Of a DNA stretch of 64,000 bases, positions 8,649-17,135 are shown in pieces. The translations under genes were made by a program, and so were the position numbers. The DNA is from a bacterium (lineage in GTDB: Bacteria > DRYD01). The notes under the pieces were generated by a model. The model was not told where the DNA came from, made no database searches, and worked only from the letters and a program-made list of their open reading frames with translations. Numbering within the stretch: position 1 is the first letter of the stretch; every line of letters begins with the position of its first letter. The stretch covers positions 23,890 to 87,889 of the forward strand of contig JAUQQQ010000003.1 of assembly GCA_030549815.1 (NCBI GenBank). Direction: 5' to 3'.

Positions 8649-9659
8649 ATGAAATCTTCGGAAAAATTAACATTTATTTTAATATTTAGGTATTTATTGG
8701 AAAGTGGGATACCTTTAATCCATTCATTAAATATCATTGAAAAAACTTTTAGTAAATATGCAAGCAAAATAAATCAAGTGAGAAGGATGGTTAATAATGG
8801 ACAACCTTTGTTTTATTCTTTACAAAAATCTAACCTTTTTAATCAATTTGAAACTTCAATTATAAAGATAGGAGAAAATACTGAGAATTTGCATTATGCA
8901 TTGAAGAAATTAGAGGATTTGCTTGTAAAAAGACAAAATTTATCACAAAACATGATAAAATCTCTTATCTACCCCCTGATTTTCCTTTTTGTTCTTTCTT
9001 TTATAATGATACTATTTAAAAATTTGATAATTCCCGCTTTTACGAATTTGTATGTTGATATGGGTATAACTCCTCCTGCTGCTTTTAAATTCCTTAACTT
9101 TTTGACAACTATTTTTGATATTAAAGTTGTAACATTTTTGGGTATTCTCATAGGTTCATTGCTTTTTATTATTATTAACCTTTTTAAGGCTAATTTAAAA
9201 ACTTTTTACCGATATATTTTTTCTATTCCTGTAATAGGTAAGATATTTTATAATTCGTATGTGTCTTTAGTTTTAAATTTGTGGGCTACAGCTTTGGAAA
9301 GTGGGTTACCTTATTCTTTAACGTTCAAAATATTGGAAGAAGAAACAGTGGAACCTTTTTCTTCTTTTTTCTCTAAGATGTTTGATAGAACAAAAAAAGG
9401 AGAGTTATATGAAATAGTTAATTTTGATAACACTTTTAAGACAATGTATGTAAAGCAAATGAATGCTGCTTTGGAAAGTGGGGAGGTGCCTTTTACTCTT
9501 AGGAAGTTGGCTGAAATGGCTGAAATTGAAGCTAATGCTGCACTCGATACTTTCAACAGAGTTATCGAACCAGCTATGGCCATAATAGCAGGGTTTATAA
9601 CTGCCACCCTTTGCTTATCCATCTTTTCACCCATAATGTACCTTATAAGGAGTATGTAA
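8649..9659 (+). CDS. GspF/PilC-like inner-membrane platform protein (paralogue 1)
   Basis: 336 residues, with two T2SSF-type helical domains separated by membrane segments (about residues 107-130, 157-182 and 307-335). Family features include LRYLLESGIPLIHSL-type start, GENTENLHYALKKL in the first domain and ESGEVPFTLRKLAEMAE in the second, followed by IEPAMAIIAGFI. It lacks the N-terminal cytoplasmic extension of full PilC, such as the 406-residue protein at 44866-46086. It would recruit the assembly ATPase to the pilus base; no ATPase gene lies nearby. Its ATG is 3 bases after the previous stop with little ribosome site, suggesting translational coupling. Confidence 0.82.
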   Translation: MKSSEKLTFILIFRYLLESGIPLIHSLNIIEKTFSKYASKINQVRRMVNNGQPLFYSLQKSNLFNQFETSIIKIGENTENLHYALKKLEDLLVKRQNLSQNMIKSLIYPLIFLFVLSFIMILFKNLIIPAFTNLYVDMGITPPAAFKFLNFLTTIFDIKVVTFLGILIGSLLFIIINLFKANLKTFYRYIFSIPVIGKIFYNSYVSLVLNLWATALESGLPYSLTFKILEEETVEPFSSFFSKMFDRTKKGELYEIVNFDNTFKTMYVKQMNAALESGEVPFTLRKLAEMAEIEANAALDTFNRVIEPAMAIIAGFITATLCLSIFSPIMYLIRSM

Positions 9660-9660
9660 A

Positions 9661-10209
9661 ATGAGAAAGGGTTTTACTTTACCTGAATTAATCGTTGCAA
9701 CAGGACTGGGTATGCTTTTAATCCTTATTATATTCATGTCTACAATAACTATACAAAGAGTTGGTTTCCAACTTTATAAAAAATATAGCATAGCTCTTTC
9801 TTCCAAAACTATGTTAAATAAAATTTCTAAAGAGTTGGCTAAAAATATTTCTCCTATTAGTGGGCAAAATCCCATAAGGCAGGTCACGAATAACTCTGTT
9901 GAGTTTTACTCGGTAAGAATTGTTCCCAATAATCCCAACCCTGTACCTATTATCCAAACTATAACTGTAAATAGAAATAGAGTTAATCATGGTATAAGTT
10001 ACACTATTATAAGTGAAGAGAGAGATTTAAATGGTAATCGTTTGGGACAAAGACAAAGTAGCACTTTCATCGAAGCTGAGAATTCCAATTTATGGTTTGG
10101 AAATCTTCAAAATGTTGCAATTAGAATTTATTTACTAAATCAATTTAATTATAGGGGGCAAAGATATGAATTATACTATAGTGTTGATGTTCCTATTAAT
10201 ATTCAGTGA
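9661..10209 (+). CDS. Type IV prepilin-like protein
   Basis: 182 residues. It starts MRKGFTLPELIVATG, the class III signal: cleavage after Gly4 by prepilin peptidase, Phe as first mature residue with N-methylation, and Glu at position +5. A hydrophobic helix follows to about residue 30. The body is a beta-rich pilin head without the usual C-terminal cysteine pair. Only one base separates it from the upstream GspF-like gene, and AAGGAG precedes the ATG. It could be a major pilin or a minor pseudopilin; the PulJ-like helix followed by a polar head favours a minor one, which is inference. Confidence 0.85.
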   Translation: MRKGFTLPELIVATGLGMLLILIIFMSTITIQRVGFQLYKKYSIALSSKTMLNKISKELAKNISPISGQNPIRQVTNNSVEFYSVRIVPNNPNPVPIIQTITVNRNRVNHGISYTIISEERDLNGNRLGQRQSSTFIEAENSNLWFGNLQNVAIRIYLLNQFNYRGQRYELYYSVDVPINIQ

Positions 10210-10258
10210 AGGTAAAATTGAAAAGGTGTAGAAAAGAAAAAATAGGTAGTGCTGAATA

Positions 10259-10333
10259 CGGGGTGTAGCTCAGACTGGTTAGAGCGCGTGCCTTGGGAGC
10301 ACGAGGTCCGCGGTTCAAGTCCGCGCACCCCGA
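10259..10333 (+). tRNA. tRNA-Pro(TGG)
   Basis: Complete cloverleaf: acceptor CGGGGTG/CACCCCG, D-stem GCTC/GAGC, anticodon stem CGTGC/GCACG with loop CTTGGGA (anticodon TGG at 10294-10296), T-arm CGCGG-TTCAAGT-CCGCG. Discriminator A; CCA is not encoded. It sits 49 bases after the prepilin gene and 9 bases before the ATG of the next coding sequence. Confidence 0.97.
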
Positions 10334-10342
10334 CACTACAAC

Positions 10343-10906
10343 ATGATCATCAAAACAAAATTCATCTCCTCTTCTTTCGATAACAATACATACCCTAAAG
10401 GAATAGCTTGTGTAGAATGTACCATAAAAACTAACGACGCCGAAATATCTTTCCTCTTTGTCAGACAAGCTGATGACAACACGATCGAATCATTTGTCCA
10501 AAACGATAATCTTTGCCAAAAAGAAGCTATACACAAAACCATCAAAATACTTAAGTCTATAGAAAACTATCATTTTGACAACTACGAATTAACCCAAATA
10601 GAAGAATATAAAGATGATTCACATAAGAAAATTTCATATAAGCAAAAAGTTATTGAATTACTGAATTTACTTAATTGGAATATCGACAAACTATCAAAGC
10701 TTGTGCAGAAAAACCTTAAAAAGAAATTAAGTGAATTAAATGAAAATGAATGGATTAAAATCTATGAATACCTTAAAAGTAAATTAATCGTTGAAAATAA
10801 CCAAAGAGATAGTTATTCTCACAAAAATGTAAATTTAGAAACAGCAAAACCTAAACCTATTGAAGAAGAAATAATAAAACCTGAAGAATGGGAAGAAATA
10901 TTGTAA
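10343..10906 (+). CDS. Hypothetical protein directly downstream of tRNA-Pro
   Basis: 187 residues, unrecognised. The first 85 residues look like an alpha/beta domain; residues 95-150 are lysine-rich helices; the tail is acidic and proline-rich (KPKPIEEEIIKPEEWEEIL). No signal peptide, membrane segment or cysteine motif, so probably cytoplasmic. The start codon lies 9 bases after the tRNA-Pro 3' end and there is no ribosome binding site in that gap (CACTACAAC), unlike most genes here. The ABC ATPase gene begins 1 base after its stop, so the two form an operon and may work together. Confidence 0.6.
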   Translation: MIIKTKFISSSFDNNTYPKGIACVECTIKTNDAEISFLFVRQADDNTIESFVQNDNLCQKEAIHKTIKILKSIENYHFDNYELTQIEEYKDDSHKKISYKQKVIELLNLLNWNIDKLSKLVQKNLKKKLSELNENEWIKIYEYLKSKLIVENNQRDSYSHKNVNLETAKPKPIEEEIIKPEEWEEIL

Positions 10907-10907
10907 A

Positions 10908-11639
10908 ATGCTCGAAGTAAAAAATATATATAAAACATACAGGAAAGGTAAACAAATTATAAAGGCACTTAACGGATTAACTTTTACGATTAATAAAAAT
11001 GAATCATTCGCTCTAATTGGACCTAATGGTGCAGGGAAAACCACAACTATAAAATCAATCCTTAATCTTATAAATGTTGATAGTGGACAAATAACTATTA
11101 ATGGTTTGGATGTTAAATTTTATAAAAATAGAAAACTTATAGGATATGCTCCTGAAATACCTTACTACCCCCTACACATACCCGCTATTAAACTCTTGAA
11201 AATATACTTAGATTTATATGACATGAAAATTGATGATCAAAAGATAGACTATTATTTTGAAATGGTGAAGTTGAAGGATTTTAAAAATTATCCACTTTCT
11301 AACTATTCTAAAGGAATGCTTCAAAGGTTTAGTATATTACAAGCGATTATCGTTGAACCAGAATTGTTGATACTCGATGAATTGACAAGCGGACTTGACC
11401 CAATAGGACAGTACGAAATAATACAAATCGTAAAAAATCTCAAAAACAAAAAAACTATACTCTTTACTTCTCATAATTTAGCAGAAGTTGAACAAATATG
11501 TGATAAAGTTATGATTATAAACAGAGGTAGAAGCATATTTTATGGAACAATAGAAGAATTGAAAAATAGATACCAAGCCGATCTTTATAAAATATTTTTT
11601 GATTTGATAATGGAAGATAATCAACACCGCCAGGTATAG
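10908..11639 (+). CDS. ABC transporter ATP-binding protein
   Basis: 243-residue cytoplasmic nucleotide-binding subunit of the CcmA/NatA type (drug, sodium or gliding-type exporters). Visible motifs: Walker A GPNGAGKTT at residue 38, signature YSKGMLQR in place of LSGGQ, Walker B LLILDE with Asp157 and Glu158, and switch histidine in FTSHNLAE. The D-loop reads SGLDP. The YSKGM signature is usual for this subfamily. No permease gene is next to it, so the transported substrate is unknown; the upstream 187-residue protein is the only partner candidate. A CCGCC/GGCGG inverted repeat sits across its stop codon. Confidence 0.88.
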   Translation: MLEVKNIYKTYRKGKQIIKALNGLTFTINKNESFALIGPNGAGKTTTIKSILNLINVDSGQITINGLDVKFYKNRKLIGYAPEIPYYPLHIPAIKLLKIYLDLYDMKIDDQKIDYYFEMVKLKDFKNYPLSNYSKGMLQRFSILQAIIVEPELLILDELTSGLDPIGQYEIIQIVKNLKNKKTILFTSHNLAEVEQICDKVMIINRGRSIFYGTIEELKNRYQADLYKIFFDLIMEDNQHRQV

Positions 11640-11682
11640 GGCGGAATATAAATACTATGACCCAACTAAGATTTTGACTCTT

Positions 11683-13596
11683 ATGGAAATAAATATTGAA
11701 AACATAAAGATTGCTTACTTTCCTACACAAGAAATTATCCAAAATTCCAATCTTTTCAAAATAATGACTGAGGAAAATTTAACTTATGAGCAGTTATACG
11801 AGAAATCAATAAAAGATGAGGAATGGTTTTGGAATAGGTTTTTTAAAGATATTAACTTTAAGTGGTTTAAATATCCTGAAAAAATTGTTGAAAAAAACGG
11901 GATAAATACAAGATGGTTTGTTGGTGGGCTTATCAATATCTCCTCTAATTGTTTAGATACTGATTCGGAAAAGATTGCTATCATTGAAGTTGATGAAGAC
12001 CTTAATGAAAGTTTTTTAACGTATGGAGAACTGGAAAAGAAGGTTAATAAATTGGCAAATTTTTTAACGAATGTTGGTATTGGGTTGAACGATAGGGTTG
12101 CTCTTTACATGCCTTTATCGAAGGAAAGTGTGGTTTGTTTCCTTGCTCTTGCTCGTATTGGTGCTATTGTTGTTCCTCTGTTTTCTGGATTTGGAAAAGA
12201 TGCTATCAATATTAGACTTAAAGCCTCGGAAGCTAAAATGGTAATCTCTTTTTGCTTCAACAAAAGAAGAAACAAGAAAATAGATATGAAAAAAACGCTG
12301 TTGGAAGCAATCGAAGGCACTTCTGTTAAGAAAATACTCTTCATTGGAAAAGATATTGAGAAGATGAGAAATGTGGAAATTTATAGTTATGATGAAGTTG
12401 AAAAATGTTCTCCTTTCATAAAGGTACCTATTTTTGAATCTTCTTTTCCGTTAATGATAATATATACATCTGGCACAACGGGTTTACCAAAGGGTGTTTT
12501 GCACTTTCATTCAGGATTTCCTATCAAAGCTGCTCAAGATATGTTGCATGTCTTTGATCTCAAATCTGATGATATTATAACCTGGATAACGGATATAGGG
12601 TGGATGATGGGACCATGGTTGATATATGGAGCCCTTATAAATAGAGCAACTATATTTATTTACAATGGTTCTCCAGATTATCCCGATGTTGATATAATCT
12701 GGAAGCTTGTAGATAAGTATAAGGTAACGTGTGTAGGGTTGTCTCCTTCCTACATAAGATCAATTGCAACCAAATCAAAAGTAAATGGACTGGATTTAGA
12801 AAGTTTGAGGATGGTTGGATCTACTGGTGAAGTTTGGGATGAATACCATTGGAACTGGACTTTTGAAAATATTTGCAAAGGTAAAAAACCTATAATAAAC
12901 TATTCGGGAGGAACTGAGGTTAGCGGAGGAATATTGGGTAACGTTGTTATTAAACCTATTAAACCTTTGTCTTTTAACAGTCCTGTTTTGGGGATAGATG
13001 CGGTTGTCCTTGACGAAAATGCAAATAAAGTTAAGGGAGAAGTGGGATATCTTTGTATTGCAAATCATAATCCTGGAATGGCTACAACTTTCTGGAATGA
13101 TCATCAAAGGTATATCGAAACTTATTGGTCAAAGTTCGAAAATATTTGGTACCATGGGGATTTAGCTTATATTGATAATGACGGATTCTTTTATATTTTA
13201 GGTAGAGCTGATGATACTTTAAAAATTGCAGGAAAGAGGATAGGACCTGCTGAATATGAAACAGTTATTAATAACGTTGAAGGGGTAAAAGAGTCTGCTG
13301 TTGTTGGAATACCTGATGAAGTTAAAGGTATGGCTCCTCTTGCTTTTGTCGTTGCTTCTGACACATCGATTAAGCAAAAAATATTTGATAAAGTAATAGA
13401 AACACTTGGGAAACCCTTTGCTCTTAAAGATGTCATATTTGTTGATGATTTACCTAAAACAAGAAATTTTAAAATAATGAGAAGAATATTAAGAGACATA
13501 GTTGTTTATGGACATATAAAAGGAGATACGAGTAATTTGGTTAATCCTGAAGTTTGTGAAAAGATAATAAGCCAGTATAAGAAGGTGATATCATGA
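11683..13596 (+). CDS. AMP-dependent acyl-CoA synthetase (acetyl-CoA synthetase family)
   Basis: 637 residues. It activates a carboxylic acid to its acyl-CoA through an acyl-AMP. Domains: ACAS_N-type start (about 30-85), AMP-binding core with YTSGTTGLPKGVLHFH at about residue 263, GWMMGPW, NYSGGTEVSGG, YHGDLAYID and the C-terminal swinging domain with GRADDTLKIAGKRIGPAE and KTRNFKIMRR (the family's catalytic Lys). The start is taken at ATG 11683; a TTG at 11674 is in frame. The substrate cannot be fixed by eye: acetate, propionate or other short acids are all possible, and the sequence is not a canonical Acs (the tail lacks PKTRSGKIMRR exactly). It overlaps leuS by ATGA. Confidence 0.85.
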   Translation: MEINIENIKIAYFPTQEIIQNSNLFKIMTEENLTYEQLYEKSIKDEEWFWNRFFKDINFKWFKYPEKIVEKNGINTRWFVGGLINISSNCLDTDSEKIAIIEVDEDLNESFLTYGELEKKVNKLANFLTNVGIGLNDRVALYMPLSKESVVCFLALARIGAIVVPLFSGFGKDAINIRLKASEAKMVISFCFNKRRNKKIDMKKTLLEAIEGTSVKKILFIGKDIEKMRNVEIYSYDEVEKCSPFIKVPIFESSFPLMIIYTSGTTGLPKGVLHFHSGFPIKAAQDMLHVFDLKSDDIITWITDIGWMMGPWLIYGALINRATIFIYNGSPDYPDVDIIWKLVDKYKVTCVGLSPSYIRSIATKSKVNGLDLESLRMVGSTGEVWDEYHWNWTFENICKGKKPIINYSGGTEVSGGILGNVVIKPIKPLSFNSPVLGIDAVVLDENANKVKGEVGYLCIANHNPGMATTFWNDHQRYIETYWSKFENIWYHGDLAYIDNDGFFYILGRADDTLKIAGKRIGPAEYETVINNVEGVKESAVVGIPDEVKGMAPLAFVVASDTSIKQKIFDKVIETLGKPFALKDVIFVDDLPKTRNFKIMRRILRDIVVYGHIKGDTSNLVNPEVCEKIISQYKKVIS

Positions 13597-16043
13597 AAAT
13601 TGCTGATTTTCAACAGATAGAGGAAAAATGGCAAAAATATTGGGAAGAAAACCAAGTTTATAAAGCTGTCTTTGATAAAACGAAACCCAAATACTATGTT
13701 TTAGAAATGTTTCCATATCCAAGTGGACAATTACATATGGGCCATGCAAGAAATTATTGCATAGGTGACGCTATTGCAAGATACTACTTTTTAAAGGGTT
13801 ATAACGTTCTTCATCCGATAGGATGGGATGCTTTCGGATTACCCGCTGAAAATGCCGCAATAAAAAATAAAATACATCCTAAAGTCTGGACAGAAAACAA
13901 TATTAACACAATGAGAAAACAATTGAAAAGGCTTGGAATATCTTATGATTGGAGTAGAGAAATAAACACTTCAACTCCCCAATATTATAAATTTACCCAG
14001 TGGATGTTTTTGAAATTATTCGAAAATGGATTGGCTTATAGAAAAAAAGGGCTTGTTAACTGGTGCTTCCATTGTAATACCGTCCTTGCTAATGAACAGG
14101 TTATTGATGGAAAATGTTGGAGATGTAATAATCAAGTTGGAAAGAAAGAACTGGAACAATGGTTTATTAGAATAACAAAGTATGCGGATAGTTTATTGGA
14201 GGAACTTGAAAATTTGGATGGTTGGAGTAATTATGTTAAGCAGATGCAAAGAAATTGGATAGGTAAAAGTTTAGGAGCAAGAGTTAAATTTTGGGTTCCC
14301 GATTTTCAGGAATATTTAGAAATTTTTACAACCAGGCCTGATACTCTGCCAGGGGTTACTTTTGTTTGCATTGCTCCTGAACACAGTTTAGTAAAGAAAA
14401 TAGTAGAAAAAACAAACAATAAAGAAATAATTGAATATCTTGAAAAAACTGCTTCTTTAACAACGACTGAGAGAACAAAAGAAAAAACAGGGGTTTTTAC
14501 TTCTTTTTATTGTCAAAATCCTTTGAATGGTAATTTAGTACCGATTTGGATTGCTAATTACGTGCTTGGAGATTATGGAACAGGTGCTGTTATGGCAGTA
14601 CCTGCCCATGATCAACGAGACTATGAATTCGCAAAAACGTATAACTTACCTATAATACCCGTTATAATGCCAGAATATGAGATAGAAAACAAAGCTTATG
14701 AAGAACAAAAAGGAAAGATGTTTAACGTTGGAACGATTGATGGAATATTAGTCGATGGCATGGATTGTAACGATTTTAAGGTTTTTGTTGTTAAATATCT
14801 TGAGAGTAAAGGGTTAGGATATGAAGAAGTTAATTATAAATTGAAGGATTGGTTGATTTCAAGACAGAGGTATTGGGGTGCTCCTATACCGATAATATAC
14901 TGCGATTCTTGTGGTATTGTGCCTGTACCTTATGAGGATCTTCCTGTTCTTTTGCCTGAAAATGTTGAGATAACAGGAAAAGGAGAATCTCCTCTTTCTT
15001 ATTGTCCTGAATTTGTTAATACTACATGTCCTAAATGTGGAGGAAAAGCAAAGAGGGAAACTGATACGATGGATACTTTCATGTGCTCAAGTTGGTATTT
15101 TTGGAGGTATACCAGTCCATATAGGAACGATTTACCTTTTGACAAGGATGAGTTAGATTATTGGATGCCTGTTGATCAGTATATAGGTGGGATTGAACAT
15201 GCTGTTATGCACTTACTGTATTCTCGGTTCTTGAGTCATTTTCTATATGATTTAGGTTTAGTTCCTACTAAAGAGCCATTCAAAAATTTACTTAATCAAG
15301 GGATGGTTTGTAAGGATGGCAAAGCAATGTCCAAATCACTTGGGAATATTGTTTCGATTGAGGAGATCGTAGAGAAATATGGTGCTGATACGGGAAGAGT
15401 TTTTGAGTTATTTGTTGCTCCCCCTGAAAAAGATATAGAATGGTCTGACAAAGGAATAGAGGGAGTTCATAGATTCCTTAACCGGTTTTTTAAATATGTC
15501 AAAAATTTAATAGAATCAAAAAGTGAAGGTGTTTTACAAGAGGAGGATAGAAAGAAAATATTGAATAGAGTTTATAGAATGCTAAGCAAGATAACTGAGG
15601 AATTTGAAAGTAAAAGATATCATTTTAACACTTCTATCGCTGCTTTGATGGAACTACTCAACTTTCTTGAGGAAAATGTTGAGATAGTAAATAATTTAAG
15701 TAAGCAGGATAAGGATGATGTTATCGATATCTTAATAAAAGCTATATCTCCTTTTGCTCCTCATTTGGCTGAAGAATTGTGGAATTTATGGGGTAAAAAG
15801 GGTAGTGTATTTAAAGATAAATGGCCTGAAATAAAGCATGAATACTTAGTTGAAAACAAAATTACTATTCCTATTCAAATAAATGGAAAATTGAGAGGAC
15901 AGCTAGAAATCGATATAGATGCCGATAAAGATACTATCATTCATTACATCCTTAATGAACCAAAGATTTCTAAATATATCCAAAACAAACAAATTAAAAA
16001 TATTATTTTTGTTAAAAATAAGATCATTAATTTGATAGTATAG
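13593..16043 (+). CDS. leuS: Leucyl-tRNA synthetase
   Basis: Charges tRNA-Leu. 816 residues, normal for bacterial LeuRS. HMGH lies at residues 48-51, followed by GWDAFGLPAENAA; the CP1 editing domain holds TTRPDTLPGVTF and GAVMAVPAHDQRDYEFA; the KMSKS loop reads AMSKS at 578-582. Zinc-type cysteine pairs occur at CFHC/CWRC and CDSC/CPKC. The anticodon-binding and C-terminal domains follow, ending in a short LeuRS-type tail (INGKLRGQLEI). It begins inside the acyl-CoA synthetase stop (ATGA), so it is co-expressed with it. Confidence 0.97.
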   Translation: MKIADFQQIEEKWQKYWEENQVYKAVFDKTKPKYYVLEMFPYPSGQLHMGHARNYCIGDAIARYYFLKGYNVLHPIGWDAFGLPAENAAIKNKIHPKVWTENNINTMRKQLKRLGISYDWSREINTSTPQYYKFTQWMFLKLFENGLAYRKKGLVNWCFHCNTVLANEQVIDGKCWRCNNQVGKKELEQWFIRITKYADSLLEELENLDGWSNYVKQMQRNWIGKSLGARVKFWVPDFQEYLEIFTTRPDTLPGVTFVCIAPEHSLVKKIVEKTNNKEIIEYLEKTASLTTTERTKEKTGVFTSFYCQNPLNGNLVPIWIANYVLGDYGTGAVMAVPAHDQRDYEFAKTYNLPIIPVIMPEYEIENKAYEEQKGKMFNVGTIDGILVDGMDCNDFKVFVVKYLESKGLGYEEVNYKLKDWLISRQRYWGAPIPIIYCDSCGIVPVPYEDLPVLLPENVEITGKGESPLSYCPEFVNTTCPKCGGKAKRETDTMDTFMCSSWYFWRYTSPYRNDLPFDKDELDYWMPVDQYIGGIEHAVMHLLYSRFLSHFLYDLGLVPTKEPFKNLLNQGMVCKDGKAMSKSLGNIVSIEEIVEKYGADTGRVFELFVAPPEKDIEWSDKGIEGVHRFLNRFFKYVKNLIESKSEGVLQEEDRKKILNRVYRMLSKITEEFESKRYHFNTSIAALMELLNFLEENVEIVNNLSKQDKDDVIDILIKAISPFAPHLAEELWNLWGKKGSVFKDKWPEIKHEYLVENKITIPIQINGKLRGQLEIDIDADKDTIIHYILNEPKISKYIQNKQIKNIIFVKNKIINLIV

Positions 16044-16059
16044 GAAAGGATGTTTATGG

Positions 16060-17103
16060 GTGGATAGTAATCAACAGGTAGGGAATAAAGTTGATGTGGA
16101 GAATATAGAAAAATTTTTCGAAATTTTAGGAAAATTTTATGTATGTTTTGAAGGTAATAAAGTAATCGATAACAAAAGTGCTTTTACTGATGTTGTTTTG
16201 CCACCTGAATTTTTCACAAGTGTTGTTCATAAACTTAAAGATTATTATTCTAAGAATGTTAATAAAATTACTGATTTCAAAAAAATTGTTATTAATGAAC
16301 AAATTCACGGGAAATCAGTAGACTTAGAATTTGTAGTTATTTCAAAGAAAAATAAGCTTTTCTTTATACTTGTTAATGATAATTATGTAAGGTATGAATT
16401 TTTTAGAACCAGTATTCTTAATACTCTTTCTCACGAACTTAAAACTCCATTAACTATTATAAAGGGGTATATCCAATATGTTATGAAGTCATTTGCTAAT
16501 GAAAGTAGCTTATCAAGCATTATGGCGACTATGTTAAGTGAAACGTATAGACTTGAGGAGATTATTTCTGAATTAATCGAAGTTTCTAAATTCTATTCTG
16601 ATAACGTTATGATTAGAAGAGACGTTTTTTCTGTTAAGAGTTTAATTAATATGGTTGTTAATAAGTTTGAACCTAAGATAAAAGCTAAAGATATAAGGTT
16701 GGAAATAGAAATTGTTAATGAAGATTTTGAGGTTATTGCAGATTTTGAAAAAATTAGATATGTTATTTCTGAATTAATTGAGAATTCCATCAAATACGGC
16801 AAAGATAAGATAGTAATAAGAACATTTGAAGATTTTGATGGATTTTATTTTGAAGTAATTGATAATGGTAGAGGAATGACAAAAGAAGTACAAAAAAATA
16901 TTTTTAATTTATTTGTAAGAACTGATAATGAATTAAATAGGAAAATTTATGGACTTGGAGTTGGTTTGTTTTTGGTAAAAAAAATAGTCGAGGCACATAA
17001 AGGAGAAGTAAGTATTAAATCGAAGGTTAATAAGGGAACTAAAGTTACTATATTTATCCCAAGAAATTTTAACCCTTCTCATAGCTTATTTGCAGGAAAG
17101 TAA
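16060..17103 (+). CDS. Soluble sensor histidine kinase (orphan)
   Basis: 347 residues. After a non-hydrophobic N-terminal region of about 110 residues, possibly PAS-like, come HisKA (SHELKTPLTIIKGY, phospho-acceptor His125) and HATPase_c with N box ELIENSIKYG, G1 DNGRGM and G2 GLGVGLFLVKK. No transmembrane helix is visible, so it senses a cytoplasmic signal or a partner protein. There is no response regulator gene in the window. The start is GTG at 16060, with GGAAAGGA about 9 bases upstream; an ATG at 16056 in another frame stops after three codons. Confidence 0.9.
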   Translation: MDSNQQVGNKVDVENIEKFFEILGKFYVCFEGNKVIDNKSAFTDVVLPPEFFTSVVHKLKDYYSKNVNKITDFKKIVINEQIHGKSVDLEFVVISKKNKLFFILVNDNYVRYEFFRTSILNTLSHELKTPLTIIKGYIQYVMKSFANESSLSSIMATMLSETYRLEEIISELIEVSKFYSDNVMIRRDVFSVKSLINMVVNKFEPKIKAKDIRLEIEIVNEDFEVIADFEKIRYVISELIENSIKYGKDKIVIRTFEDFDGFYFEVIDNGRGMTKEVQKNIFNLFVRTDNELNRKIYGLGVGLFLVKKIVEAHKGEVSIKSKVNKGTKVTIFIPRNFNPSHSLFAGK

Positions 17104-17135
17104 AATATAAACTAAAAATTGTTCAAGGAGGTTAT

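Noticed and set aside
10196-10545. Minus-strand frames across tRNA-Pro and the 187-residue gene
   Set aside because: They cross the tRNA and oppose a plausible gene; no ribosome site and no recognisable protein.
11625-11645. CCGCC/GGCGG inverted repeat at the end of the ABC gene as a terminator
   Set aside because: Only five pairs, partly coding, and no T-run follows.
16056-16067. ATG at 16056 as start of the histidine kinase
   Set aside because: It is out of frame and stops after three codons; GTG 16060 is used.
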